Shown one piece after another: positions 32,733 through 40,249 of a stretch of 40,249 nucleotides of DNA. Numbering within the stretch: the first letter of the stretch is position 1; each line of letters opens with the position of its first letter. The notes beneath the pieces are model-generated. The model saw only the letters and a program-made list of their open reading frames with translations, searched no databases and was not told where the DNA came from. This DNA is from Chloroflexota bacterium (GTDB taxonomy: Bacteria; Chloroflexota; UBA11872; VXOZ01), in contig JAPOQA010000033.1 in assembly GCA_026710945.1 (NCBI GenBank), positions 1 to 40,249 on the forward strand, read 5' to 3'. The translations under genes and the position numbers were made by a program.

Positions 32733-33044
32733 GTGAAAGCAGCAGAAGACGCAGATACTATAACGCGAGCCGATGTTCAGCACGTGGCTGACTTGGCTCG
32801 GCTGGCGCTCTCCCCTGAAGAGGAGGAGCGCTTCCAACATCAGCTTAGCGCAGTGTTTGAACACTTTCAGAAGCTTAGTGCCTTGGACACTGAGCAGATT
32901 CCCCCGACTGCGCAAGTGATCCCCCTTATAAACGTCATGCGGCCGGACGCGGTCGAACCATCGCTAACGGAACAAGAGGTGCTGGCCAATGCGCCGGACC
33001 GCGAGGGCGATCAGTTCCGCGTGCGTGCCATCCTGGATTTCTAG
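32733..33044 (+). CDS. gatC: Asp-tRNA(Asn)/Glu-tRNA(Gln) amidotransferase subunit C
   Basis: A 103-residue small subunit that wraps GatA and GatB together. Typical signatures are ITRADVQHVADLARLALS, EEEERFQHQLSAVFEHFQKL and the C-terminal PDREGDQFRVRAILDF. The start is GTG. gatA follows after three bases, so they are one operon. Confidence 0.95.
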   Translation: MKAAEDADTITRADVQHVADLARLALSPEEEERFQHQLSAVFEHFQKLSALDTEQIPPTAQVIPLINVMRPDAVEPSLTEQEVLANAPDREGDQFRVRAILDF

Positions 33045-33047
33045 TCT

Positions 33048-34523
33048 GTGAACCTCACTGCTCTGACCGTCCATGAGGCCCAAGACCTGCTTAGCCGTGG
33101 TGAGACTACGTCTGTAGAGCTCACTGAGGCGGTCTTGTCACAAATCGAGGCTGTGGACGAGCGGGTACAAGCCTTCGTCACCGTGACTGCGGACCGGGCT
33201 CGCGCGCAGGCTATGTCGGCTGATGAACGCCGCGCGCAGGTCGGTGCAGGCGCGCCGCCCCTGTTGGGTATTCCGACCGCCATTAAGGACGTGATGAGCA
33301 CGAAGGGTGTGCGCACCACGTGTTCATCGCGTATGTTGGAAAACTATATTCCCCCGTATGATGCCACGGTCATGAAGAAGCTGAATGCACAGGGCATCGT
33401 GTTGGTGGGCAAGACCAACATGGATGAGTTTGCCATGGGTTCCAGCACGGAGCATTCAGCCTTCTTCACCACGCGCAACCCGTGGGACACCGATCGGGTA
33501 CCGGGCGGTTCCAGCGGCGGTTCGGCAGCGGCGGTTGCTGCTGACGAAGCAATCTTTTCGTTGGGCTCCGACACCGGCGGTTCGATCCGGCAACCAGCCG
33601 CCCTTTGCGGCGTGGTTGGCATGAAGCCGACGTACGGGCGCGTGTCACGGTATGGTCTCGTCGCGTTTGCTTCCTCGCTGGACCAGATCGGACCGTTTAC
33701 GAAGGACGTCACCGACTGCGCCATGGTGCTGGAAGCGATTTGCGGCCATGATCCGCGTGACGCCACGTCAGCCCCCCAAACTGTGCCAAACTGGCGGGAA
33801 GAGATGAAGCAGGATGTCAGCGGACTGCGGATTGGGGTACCGCGTGAGTATTTTGGCGCAGGCACCGACCCGGCAGTCGAACAGTCGGTTCGCCAGGCTA
33901 TAGATCAGTTGGTTGGTTTAGGTGTTGCGGTTGAGGACGTTTCTCTGCCCCACACCGACCATGCGCTCGCCACGTATTACATTATCGCCCCGGCGGAAGC
34001 CAGCGCGAATTTGGCGCGCTACGACGGCATCAAATATGGATACTCAGATCAGGAAGCAGAGACGATGTGGGAAGCGTACAGCCGCACACGGGGCCGGGGC
34101 TTTGGTTCCGAGGTGAAGCGGCGCATTCTCGTCGGCACCCACGCGCTCTCCAGCGGTTATTACGACGCCTATTATTTGAAGGCGCAGAAGGTACGTACAT
34201 TGATTGCGGCGGACTTCCAGCAGGCGTTTGAGCGTGTAGACGCCATCGTGTGCCCCACGTCCGCAACCGTTGCCTTCAAGATTGGCGAACGGGTTGACGA
34301 CCCAATTAGCATGTACTTGTCTGACCTGTACACCTTGCCCTGCAACGTCGCGGGCCTGCCCGGCATTTCCCAGCCGTGCGGACTCGTGCAGGGACTACCC
34401 GTCGGGCTGCAATTCATTGGTAAGCCGTTCGACGAGTCAACGCTCTTGCGACTGGCGTACGCCTACGAACAAGCGAGCGGCAACCGCTACAAACCTGCCC
34501 TCTCTCAAGGAGCACCACAGTAA
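33048..34523 (+). CDS. gatA: Asp-tRNA(Asn)/Glu-tRNA(Gln) amidotransferase subunit A
   Basis: A 491-residue amidase-signature enzyme that releases ammonia from glutamine for transamidation. The catalytic Lys80 (GIPTAIKD), Ser155 or the adjacent Ser156 (GGSSGGS) and nucleophile Ser179 ([12 protein letters not shown]) are all in place. [20 protein letters not shown] is the family signature. The start is GTG, three bases after gatC. The stop overlaps the next ATG by one base, so the downstream aminotransferase is coupled to it. Confidence 0.97.
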   Translation: MNLTALTVHEAQDLLSRGETTSVELTEAVLSQIEAVDERVQAFVTVTADRARAQAMSADERRAQVGAGAPPLLGIPTAIKDVMSTKGVRTTCSSRMLENYIPPYDATVMKKLNAQGIVLVGKTNMDEFAMGSSTEHSAFFTTRNPWDTDRVPGGSSGGSAAAVAADEAIFSLGSDTGGSIRQPAALCGVVGMKPTYGRVSRYGLVAFASSLDQIGPFTKDVTDCAMVLEAICGHDPRDATSAPQTVPNWREEMKQDVSGLRIGVPREYFGAGTDPAVEQSVRQAIDQLVGLGVAVEDVSLPHTDHALATYYIIAPAEASANLARYDGIKYGYSDQEAETMWEAYSRTRGRGFGSEVKRRILVGTHALSSGYYDAYYLKAQKVRTLIAADFQQAFERVDAIVCPTSATVAFKIGERVDDPISMYLSDLYTLPCNVAGLPGISQPCGLVQGLPVGLQFIGKPFDESTLLRLAYAYEQASGNRYKPALSQGAPQ

Positions 34524-35734
34524 TGACCGCATCCTCTATCACAGGCACAGGCCCGGCCACTGAGGCCGACGTTACCGGTAGGATGTCGTCCCGCGTCCGA
34601 CAGGTGCCGGCCTCCGGCATTCGCAAGTTCTTCGACATACTTGCGAGCATGGACGACGTCATCTCGCTCGGTGTAGGAGAGCCCGACTTTGTGACCCCTG
34701 CACATATCTTGCAAGCCGGAGTAGACTCGCTCGGCCAGGGCGAGACGCACTACACCTCGAACTACGGAATCATCGAGTTACGAGAGGCAGTGGCGGAATA
34801 TCTCAGCAAACACTATGGTGCCGACTACGATCCAAAGACGGAGATTCTCATTACCGCCGGCGTGAGTGAAGCAGTCGACATTGCCTTGCGCGCCGTGATC
34901 GATCCCGGCGATGAGGTAATCGTGCCGGAGCCCGCGTATGTCTCGTACCGACCGTGCATAACATTCGCCGGCGGTGAGCCGGTTGGCATAAACAGTTCGG
35001 CGGAAACCAACTTCCGCATCACCGCAGAGCAAATCAGCGCGGCGATCACACCGCGGACCAAGGCATTGTTACTGGGCTTTCCGGCAAATCCGACCGGGAC
35101 CATGTTGCCCCGCGCGGAGTGGGAGCAGATTGTCGACCTGGCTCGCAAGCACAATCTCATCATGCTCTCCGACGAGATCTACGGGCGACTTGCCTACACG
35201 ATGGAGCACACGTGCGTCAGCGCTCTCCCCGGGGCCTGGGACCGCACCATCCTGCTCGGCGGCTTTTCGAAGTCCTACGCCATGACCGGCTGGCGCATCG
35301 GTTACGTGGCCGCGCCGAGCGCGGTGTTGGAATACATCATGAAGGTGCACCAGTACGTGCTGATGTGCGCGCCGACCATGAGCCAGTACGCGGCCCTGCA
35401 AGCCGTGCGGCACGGCGAAGCCGACATCGAGCAGATGCTCGGTGAGTACACCAAGCGGCGTACGCTCATCGTTGACGGTTTGAATGACATGGGGCTTGAC
35501 TGCGTGGAGCCGGACGGCGCGTTTTACTGCTTCCCCAGCATACGTTCGACCGGACTCTCGTCCCAGGAGTTTGCGGAACGCTTGTTACAGGAAGAGCACG
35601 TCGCCTGTGTGGCGGGAGATGCTTTCGGCCCGTGCGGCGACGGCCACGTGCGCATGTGCTATGCCGTGCCGACCGCCGACATTGAAGTAGCGCTAGAACG
35701 AATCGCGAATTTCGTCAAGCGCGCGCAAGTGTAG
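34523..35734 (+). CDS. Class I/II PLP-dependent aminotransferase
   Basis: A 403-residue fold-type I aminotransferase in the aspartate/aromatic aminotransferase group. Landmarks are ISLGVGEPDFVTP, HYTSNYGIIELREAVAEYL, VPEPAYVSY, LLGFPANPTGTM, SDEIYGRLAY, and FSKSYAMTGWRIGY with PLP-binding Lys250. FYCFPSI and HVRMCYAV close the protein. It makes or uses glutamate or aspartate, but the precise amino acid is not readable. The ATG overlaps the gatA stop, an unusual placement between gatCA and gatB. Acidic amino acid supply for tRNA amidation is a speculative link. Confidence 0.95.
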   Translation: MTASSITGTGPATEADVTGRMSSRVRQVPASGIRKFFDILASMDDVISLGVGEPDFVTPAHILQAGVDSLGQGETHYTSNYGIIELREAVAEYLSKHYGADYDPKTEILITAGVSEAVDIALRAVIDPGDEVIVPEPAYVSYRPCITFAGGEPVGINSSAETNFRITAEQISAAITPRTKALLLGFPANPTGTMLPRAEWEQIVDLARKHNLIMLSDEIYGRLAYTMEHTCVSALPGAWDRTILLGGFSKSYAMTGWRIGYVAAPSAVLEYIMKVHQYVLMCAPTMSQYAALQAVRHGEADIEQMLGEYTKRRTLIVDGLNDMGLDCVEPDGAFYCFPSIRSTGLSSQEFAERLLQEEHVACVAGDAFGPCGDGHVRMCYAVPTADIEVALERIANFVKRAQV

Positions 35735-35811
35735 AGTAGCCATTCGCGTGTCGCTAACGGCCATGTGCAATGAGTGACACAACTTTGTAATTCAGTGAGA
35801 ATGGGCCGTCC

Positions 35812-35905
35812 GGTAGCGCAGGTTTGTAACCTGTGCTTCAGAGAAAATAAGACACGTCAGGTGGCGTAGGTTTGTAACCCCGTATCGAGTACGGGGCAGA
35901 CTCTG
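35812..35905. repeat. Dispersed repeat family C (two copies, one with palindrome G)
   Basis: The first copy is GGTAGCGCAGGTTTGTAACC (from 35812) with pairing around TGT. The second (about 35861) reads GGCGTAGGTTTGTAAC and then CCCCGTATCGAGTACGGGG. The latter is a palindrome related to the insert at 15723-15751. The spacer holds no gene. Confidence 0.65.
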
Positions 35906-35927
35906 CGTCAGCGTGGGAGCAGAAGAA

Positions 35928-37394
35928 ATGGCAACTGCCGTAGCAGAAAAATACCGCACCGTTATCGGTCTGGAATTCCACGTGCAGCTCTTGACGGAGA
36001 GCAAGATGTTCTGCGCGTGCAGCGCGCAGTACGCCGCCCATCCGCCGAATACCGTCGTCTGCCCTGTCTGTCTTGGCCTACCCGGTGCCCTGCCGGTCAT
36101 CAACGAGAAGGTCATCGAGTGCATCGTGATGACGGGCATGGCGCTGAATTGCCGGATTCCGGAGTTCGCCAAGTTCGACCGCAAGAACTATCCCTACCCC
36201 GACCTACCCAAGGGTTATCAGATCTCCCAGTTCGACTTGCCATTTTGCATAGAAGGAAACCTTGCATTGGACGAGGAAGATGGCGGTCGCAACATTGGGA
36301 TTACGCGAGTTCACCAAGAGGAAGACACGGCGAAGTCGACCCACGTGACGGCACCAAGCGGCGAACGATATTCACTCGTTGACTTCAACCGCTCCGGGGT
36401 GCCGCTCATGGAGGTAGTGACGGAACCGGACATTACCACGCCGCAGGAGGCGGCGGCGCTGGGACGCAAACTGCGCCAAATCGTGCGTTACCTTGGCATT
36501 TCCACCGGCAACATGGAAGACGGCGCCATGCGCTGCGACGCCAACATCTCGGTGTGGCCGGCGGACGCGCCTCTTGGCGACATCAAGGTTGAAGTCAAGA
36601 ACATGAACTCATTCCGCGCTGTGGAGCGGGCCTTGCTGTTTGAGCAAGAGCGGCAGACCGGCATTTTGGAGAGCGGCACCGACACGCGCGTCACCGAAAC
36701 TCGCGGCTGGGTAGAGACTACAGGCGAGACGGTATCGCAGCGCTCCAAAGAAGAAGCCCATGACTACCGCTACTTTCCTGAACCGGACCTCCCGCCCTTG
36801 CAACTGTCACGGGAATGGGTGGAGGGAGTCAGAGAGAAACTTCCTGAGTTGCCGGGAGCAAAGCAGCAACGCTTCATGACCGCCTACGATCTTTCAGCCT
36901 ACGACGCTGCCCTGCTCACGCAGACTCGTGACTTGGCAGGGTATTTCGAGACGGCGTCGGCGCGCGCCAAGAATGCGAAGGCCGTAGCAAATTGGATGCT
37001 TCGCAACCTGCTGCAACGCCTTAATGAGTCTGGCAGCGAGATCAACGACTGCAAGATAACGCCCGATGCGCTTGCCGACATGATCATGATGATTGAGTCG
37101 GGCGAGATCAGCAACCGCATGGCGCAGGAAGTCTTCGACCAGATGTTCGACACGGGCAAGAGTGCGCGCGATATTGTGGAGGAACAAGGTCTGGCACAGA
37201 TCAGCGACGAGGATGCACTCGGGGAAATCGTGGCCCAGGTTATTGCGGAAAACCCCGACGCTGTGCAAGACTTTAAGCAGGGGAAGAAACGGGCCGTCGG
37301 CTTCTTGGTCGGTCAAGTGATGAAGGCCACGCGCGGCAAAGCAAACCCCGGCATCGTAAATCAGAAGCTGCAAGAAGAGTTGCGCCAGGTCTAA
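35928..37394 (+). CDS. gatB: Asp-tRNA(Asn)/Glu-tRNA(Gln) amidotransferase subunit B
   Basis: A 488-residue subunit that activates the tRNA-bound acid and channels ammonia from GatA. The start (YRTVIGLEFHVQLLTESKMF) and the zinc site CACSAQY...CPVCLGLPG are typical. Further motifs are KNYPYPDLPKGYQISQFD, ITRVHQEEDTAKS, DFNRSGVPLMEVVTEPD and GAMRCDANISVWP. The C-terminal YqeY-like tail domain (about 340-488) ends GKANPGIVNQKLQEEL. ATG 35928, with GGGAGCAG upstream, is chosen over a GTG five codons earlier. A repeat-filled spacer separates it from the gatCA-aminotransferase operon. Confidence 0.97.
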   Translation: MATAVAEKYRTVIGLEFHVQLLTESKMFCACSAQYAAHPPNTVVCPVCLGLPGALPVINEKVIECIVMTGMALNCRIPEFAKFDRKNYPYPDLPKGYQISQFDLPFCIEGNLALDEEDGGRNIGITRVHQEEDTAKSTHVTAPSGERYSLVDFNRSGVPLMEVVTEPDITTPQEAAALGRKLRQIVRYLGISTGNMEDGAMRCDANISVWPADAPLGDIKVEVKNMNSFRAVERALLFEQERQTGILESGTDTRVTETRGWVETTGETVSQRSKEEAHDYRYFPEPDLPPLQLSREWVEGVREKLPELPGAKQQRFMTAYDLSAYDAALLTQTRDLAGYFETASARAKNAKAVANWMLRNLLQRLNESGSEINDCKITPDALADMIMMIESGEISNRMAQEVFDQMFDTGKSARDIVEEQGLAQISDEDALGEIVAQVIAENPDAVQDFKQGKKRAVGFLVGQVMKATRGKANPGIVNQKLQEELRQV

Positions 37395-37517
37395 ACGGGT
37401 GGTGTTCGACTCATGGTGTAGACTCAGCGCCAAAGCGATGGGCTGTCTGGCTCAACGAAGAGTCTAAGCTGTGCGCTTTGTCCGGCAGGGACGCCGGTAA
37501 AGAAGGAGGCATAGTAC

Positions 37518-38786
37518 ATGTCCGAGCTTATCGATCAACAACACCGGATTAATCCGCTCTCGATCGCTCTCGACCAGTTTGACCGCACGGCGGAAATCTT
37601 GCACCTTGACGACGATATGCGCAAGGTGCTCCGCGTCCCCAAGCGCGAACTCACGGTCAATTTTCCCGTGCGCATGGACGACGGCAGACTGGAGATGTTC
37701 TCCGGCTATCGTGTCCAACATAACGTGAATCGCGGCCCGGCCAAGGGCGGTATTCGCTTTGCGCCCGACGTGGACATCGAGGAAGTGCGTGCGCTGGCGA
37801 TGTGGATGACGTGGAAGTGCGCCCTGGTGGGCATTCCCTACGGCGGTGCGAAAGGCGGCGTTGCGTGCAATCCAAAGCAGCTCTCGCGCACCGAGCTTGA
37901 GGGGCTGACGCGCAGATTCACGACGGAGATATACACGCTGATCGGCCCGGAATCCGATATTCCCGCACCCGATATGAACACTGACTCGCAAATCATGGCG
38001 TGGATTATGGATACCTACAGCATGCAACGCGGGTACTCTGTGCCCGCAGTCGTGACCGGCAAGCCCCTGGAGATTGGCGGCTCCGCGGGAAGAACCGAAG
38101 CTACCGGACGCGGGGTGACCTATGTGGTCGAGGAGGTGCTCGGCCACCAAGAGGAGCGGTTGGAAGACAAGACTGTGGCTATTCAGGGATTCGGTAACGT
38201 GGGTTCGCATGCCGCTGAACTCTTGGCGGCACAGGGGGCAAAGGTGGTGGCAATCTCGGACGTCAGCGGCGCCGTTTACAATGCCCGTGGGCTTGACGTG
38301 AACGCGGCGCTGCAGATCAAAAACGAAGGCGTGCTGGTGAGCGACCTGCCCGGCGGCGAACGCATTAGTAACGATGAACTCTTGGAACTGCCCGTGGATA
38401 TCTTAGTGCCGGCGGCCATCCACGGCCAGATAACGGCGGAAAACGCGGATGACATTCGCGCCCGCTTTATTGCCGAAGCCGCCAACGGCCCCACGACTCC
38501 GGAAGCAGACGAAATTCTGCGCGACCGGGGCATTGTGGTTATCCCCGACGTTCTCTGCAATGCGGGCGGCGTCACCGTCTCCTACTTCGAGTGGGTGCAA
38601 GGTCTGCAGTCGTTCTTCTGGGAAATCGAGCAGATTCGCAGGCGGCTGAAGAGCATTCTAGGCCGCGCCACACAGGAGACCATTGCGACCGCGGAAAAGT
38701 ATGACGTTGATCTCCGCATGGGAGCGTCCGCCGTCGGTGTGAGCCGCGTGGCGGAAGCTACGCTATCCCGCGGAATATATCCCTAA
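37518..38786 (+). CDS. gdhA: Glutamate dehydrogenase
   Basis: A 422-residue hexameric-type enzyme that interconverts glutamate with 2-oxoglutarate and ammonia. Substrate and catalytic segments are NVNRGPAKGGIRFAPDV, MTWKCALVGIPYGGAKGGV and PAPDMNTDSQIMAWIMDTYS. The C-terminal Rossmann domain has VAIQGFGNVGSHAAELL and VLCNAGGVTVSYFEWVQ. The length fits the short class, often NAD-dependent or dual. GAAGGAGG precedes the ATG. It follows gatB by 123 bases on the same strand and may be independently transcribed. Confidence 0.96.
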   Translation: MSELIDQQHRINPLSIALDQFDRTAEILHLDDDMRKVLRVPKRELTVNFPVRMDDGRLEMFSGYRVQHNVNRGPAKGGIRFAPDVDIEEVRALAMWMTWKCALVGIPYGGAKGGVACNPKQLSRTELEGLTRRFTTEIYTLIGPESDIPAPDMNTDSQIMAWIMDTYSMQRGYSVPAVVTGKPLEIGGSAGRTEATGRGVTYVVEEVLGHQEERLEDKTVAIQGFGNVGSHAAELLAAQGAKVVAISDVSGAVYNARGLDVNAALQIKNEGVLVSDLPGGERISNDELLELPVDILVPAAIHGQITAENADDIRARFIAEAANGPTTPEADEILRDRGIVVIPDVLCNAGGVTVSYFEWVQGLQSFFWEIEQIRRRLKSILGRATQETIATAEKYDVDLRMGASAVGVSRVAEATLSRGIYP

Positions 38787-38895
38787 GCAAGCCCGTGGGG
38801 CGAACGTGAGTCATCCCGCACTACCTATGACTTCCTGCACAAAGGGGAGCGCAGGGTTCCCCTTCCCTATAGGGTAGCGCTGCAGTCCCTTCACC

Positions 38896-38995
38896 CCGAG
38901 AGCATAGTAGTTCCCTCTCCCCAAGAGCACAGTAGTTCGCTCTCCCAGAGAGTACAATAGTCCCCTCTCCCCGAGAGTACAATAGTCCCCTCTCC
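38896..38995. repeat. Four tandem 25-bp repeats
   Basis: Exactly four consecutive 25-base units (38896-38920, 38921-38945, 38946-38970, 38971-38995) share the pattern CNNAGAGNANAGTAGTNCNC with an ending CTCTCC. Units three and four are almost identical. It is not part of a gene. The last unit runs into a CCCTCTCC/GGAGAGGG hairpin (family F). Confidence 0.85.
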
Positions 38996-39143
38996 TGGGG
39001 GAGAGGGTAAGGGTGAGGGCGAATCCCTGCCACCCTACCCATTCTCACCGAATCGACTACAAAACCATGTAGTCACCTGCAGGGGAAAGGGGGCGAGCTA
39101 CGCGAGGATCCCCTCACCCCGGCCCTCTCCCCCAGGGAGAGGG
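38986..39143. repeat. Inverted pair of dispersed repeat F
   Basis: CCCCTCTCCTGGGGGAGAGG with GTAAGGGTGAGGG (about 38986-39020) and CCCCTCACCCCGGCCCTCTC with CCCCAGGGAGAGGG (about 39110-39143) are the same unit in opposite directions. Each forms its own CCCTCTCC hairpin. A third partial copy is at 9739-9765. No coding sequence lies between gdhA and 39198. Confidence 0.7.
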
Positions 39144-39197
39144 AGTCGTCTGCGTGCCAGCCAAGTGTTCTTAGCCCGTACACGCGGGAGTTTCACG

Positions 39198-39995
39198 TTA
39201 CTCGATAGCGAACGTCACACGAATGTGCGCGGTAACACTCACGGCGCCGCCCTGCACGGGTGAGGAAAAACCGCCACTGTCAAATGCGGCTTCCGCGGCA
39301 AAGGCGACTCCTCTCGCTTCCGGTCTTTCAATCCACTCTTCATTGACCACGAGCGCAGAGCCAAGCGTTACGCCGAGCGTATCGGCAATAGTCTGCGCTT
39401 TGGCCTGGGCATTCTGCACCGCCGCGATCAGCGCGTCTGTCACGATGGTCTCGGAGTCGCTCAAGCCGAACCGCACGCCGCCGACTTGGTTGGCGCCGGC
39501 AGTAACCGCCGCGTCAAGCACCGAGCCTGCTTTTTCGATATCGTGGACCCTGACGCTTATATCGTTTGACGCCCGGTAACCAACGATTTGTCGCTGCTCA
39601 CCGGGTTGCACCAGGGAGCGGTCTTCGTAGACGGGATAGAGGTTGATGCCGGAGGTCTGAATATCTTCTTCTGCAATCCCGGCGTCCAGGACCGCGGCCA
39701 CCACGCCCGTCATCTGCTCGCTGTTGAGTGCCAGTGCCTCCTTTGCGGTTTCTCCCGTCGTCTGTACGCCGAGCGACAGTGTGACCAAGTCCGGTTTGGC
39801 GCTCACCGTGCCTTGACCCTGTACTGAAATGCTACGCTCGAGAGATTTCTCTTCGCCGCCGTTGTAGGCCGTCGCTGCCGAGGCTTCGGCTTCCGCCGCC
39901 GGGGACGCGGCCTGCACCGCCGCGGTGGCGCATCCAGCCAAGAGCAGTAGGCTCGCGATGGCTAGCAGACCAACGAACTTCTTCGTGAAACGCAT
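39198..39995 (-). CDS. SIMPL-domain (DUF541) lipoprotein
   Basis: A 265-residue protein with a lipoprotein leader (MRFTKKFVG..., LLLLAGC lipobox) followed by the SIMPL/DUF541 domain. SISVQGQGTVSAKPDLVTLS is the family opening. TSGINLYPVYEDR, IVGYRASNDISVRVHDIEKAG and the terminal VSVTAHIRVTFAIE match too. The family forms large envelope-associated oligomers and has been linked to stress protection. The mechanism is unknown. ATG 39995 follows AAGGAGTGACC. The stop is followed by the repeat-rich spacer, so the gene is probably monocistronic. Confidence 0.93.
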   Translation of the reverse strand: MRFTKKFVGLLAIASLLLLAGCATAAVQAASPAAEAEASAATAYNGGEEKSLERSISVQGQGTVSAKPDLVTLSLGVQTTGETAKEALALNSEQMTGVVAAVLDAGIAEEDIQTSGINLYPVYEDRSLVQPGEQRQIVGYRASNDISVRVHDIEKAGSVLDAAVTAGANQVGGVRFGLSDSETIVTDALIAAVQNAQAKAQTIADTLGVTLGSALVVNEEWIERPEARGVAFAAEAAFDSGGFSSPVQGGAVSVTAHIRVTFAIE

Positions 39996-40111
39996 TTCGG
40001 TCACTCCTTCTTTAGAGCCTATGTCTGAATATAATAGTGCTCGCTCACAACAGCGCACGGACTATTGCGGACCCCAAGCGGTTTTCTTGCCTTACAAAGG
40101 GAAAACATCCT

Positions 40112-40122
40112 AGGGCGTGTCG
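40112..40122 (-). mobile_element. Likely right end of an IS5-type element
   Basis: GGGCGTGTCGTCAA starts at 40113 and runs into the transposase stop codon, as expected for the inverted end of IS5/IS427-group elements. The preceding CTA could be part of a target duplication. The other end is outside the window. Confidence 0.55.
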
Positions 40123-40249
40123 TCAAAGTAATTTCATCCAAATGGCCAGTGCCCGGATCTGGCAGGCAGCCAGGTACGATGCCGTCTTTTTGGCGTAGCG
40201 AGTGGCCACTGCCCGCCATTCCTTGAAGTCTCGAAAGCCATTCTCCACC
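40123..40249 (-). CDS. IS5-family transposase, C-terminal fragment (contig edge)
   Basis: The partial minus-strand frame that ends at 40123 encodes VENGFRDFKEWRAVATRY, then AKKTASYLAACQIRALAIW, then MKLL. This is the C-terminal end of IS5-group DDE transposases, with the Glu of the DDE triad in VENGFRDFK and the usual RxxATRY. The rest lies beyond the window edge. That the contig ends inside a transposase is normal, because multi-copy elements break assemblies. Confidence 0.85.
   Translation of the reverse strand, partial: VENGFRDFKEWRAVATRYAKKTASYLAACQIRALAIWMKLL

Noticed and set aside
38896-38995. CRISPR array from the 25-bp repeats
   Set aside because: The units are directly contiguous without spacers, so this is a simple tandem repeat.

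Overview
The window looks like one piece of a GC-rich bacterial chromosome, probably Chloroflexota. The clues are lipoprotein and solute-binding protein leaders (RRR..., LAAC lipobox, long Glu/Pro/Ala linkers), a GatCAB amidotransferase, an LCP cell-envelope protein, a PHP-containing DnaE, and spacers crowded with small palindromic repeats. The phylum is inferred from gene style, not demonstrated. A marine or host-associated lifestyle (alpha-L-fucosidase, sulfatase, orphan solute-binding proteins) is possible. The first ~115 bases hold long G runs that look like a sequencing or assembly artefact at a contig end. The last ~130 bases are the C-terminus of an IS5-type transposase, so the contig probably breaks in repeats at both ends.

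Layout. 208-1506 (-) is a GH29 alpha-L-fucosidase. 1751-4374 is a redox island: two convergent paralogous thioredoxin-fold lipoproteins, each with an in-frame TGA exactly where the first Cys of a CxxC motif belongs (UPVC), plus a CcdA membrane electron carrier. Both read as selenoproteins, and each has a SECIS-like hairpin at the same distance after the TGA. 4536-8466 holds prs and ddl (-) and murF (+). 8652-9635 is a secreted HNH nuclease with a Thr-Pro linker and an Excalibur domain. 10480-15116 is dnaE overlapping an LCP gene.

15869-25965 is a metabolic stretch, mostly on the + strand: an SDR oxidoreductase, a GNAT acetyltransferase (-), gamma-glutamyltransferase, an O-methyltransferase, a solute-binding lipoprotein, an NAD-dependent epimerase and a sulfatase. 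26501-31368 (-) carries a YgiT-type antitoxin with the C-terminal remnant of its DUF4258 toxin, a two-gene operon (nitrilase-type amidase and a tandem alpha/beta hydrolase), and a second solute-binding lipoprotein with a strong terminator. 32023-38786 holds a divergent Tag-like glycosylase (-), gatC-gatA-aminotransferase, gatB and glutamate dehydrogenase. 39198-39995 (-) is a SIMPL-domain lipoprotein.

How the genes work together. CcdA carries cytoplasmic thiol electrons across the membrane and is the natural reductant for the two selenocysteine lipoproteins outside. Ddl and MurF act in sequence in peptidoglycan precursor synthesis. GatCAB amidates misacylated tRNA and lies close to genes of glutamate metabolism. 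The spacers hold at least six families of short palindromic repeats, and some are interrupted by copies of other families. No rRNA, tRNA or CRISPR array was recognised.
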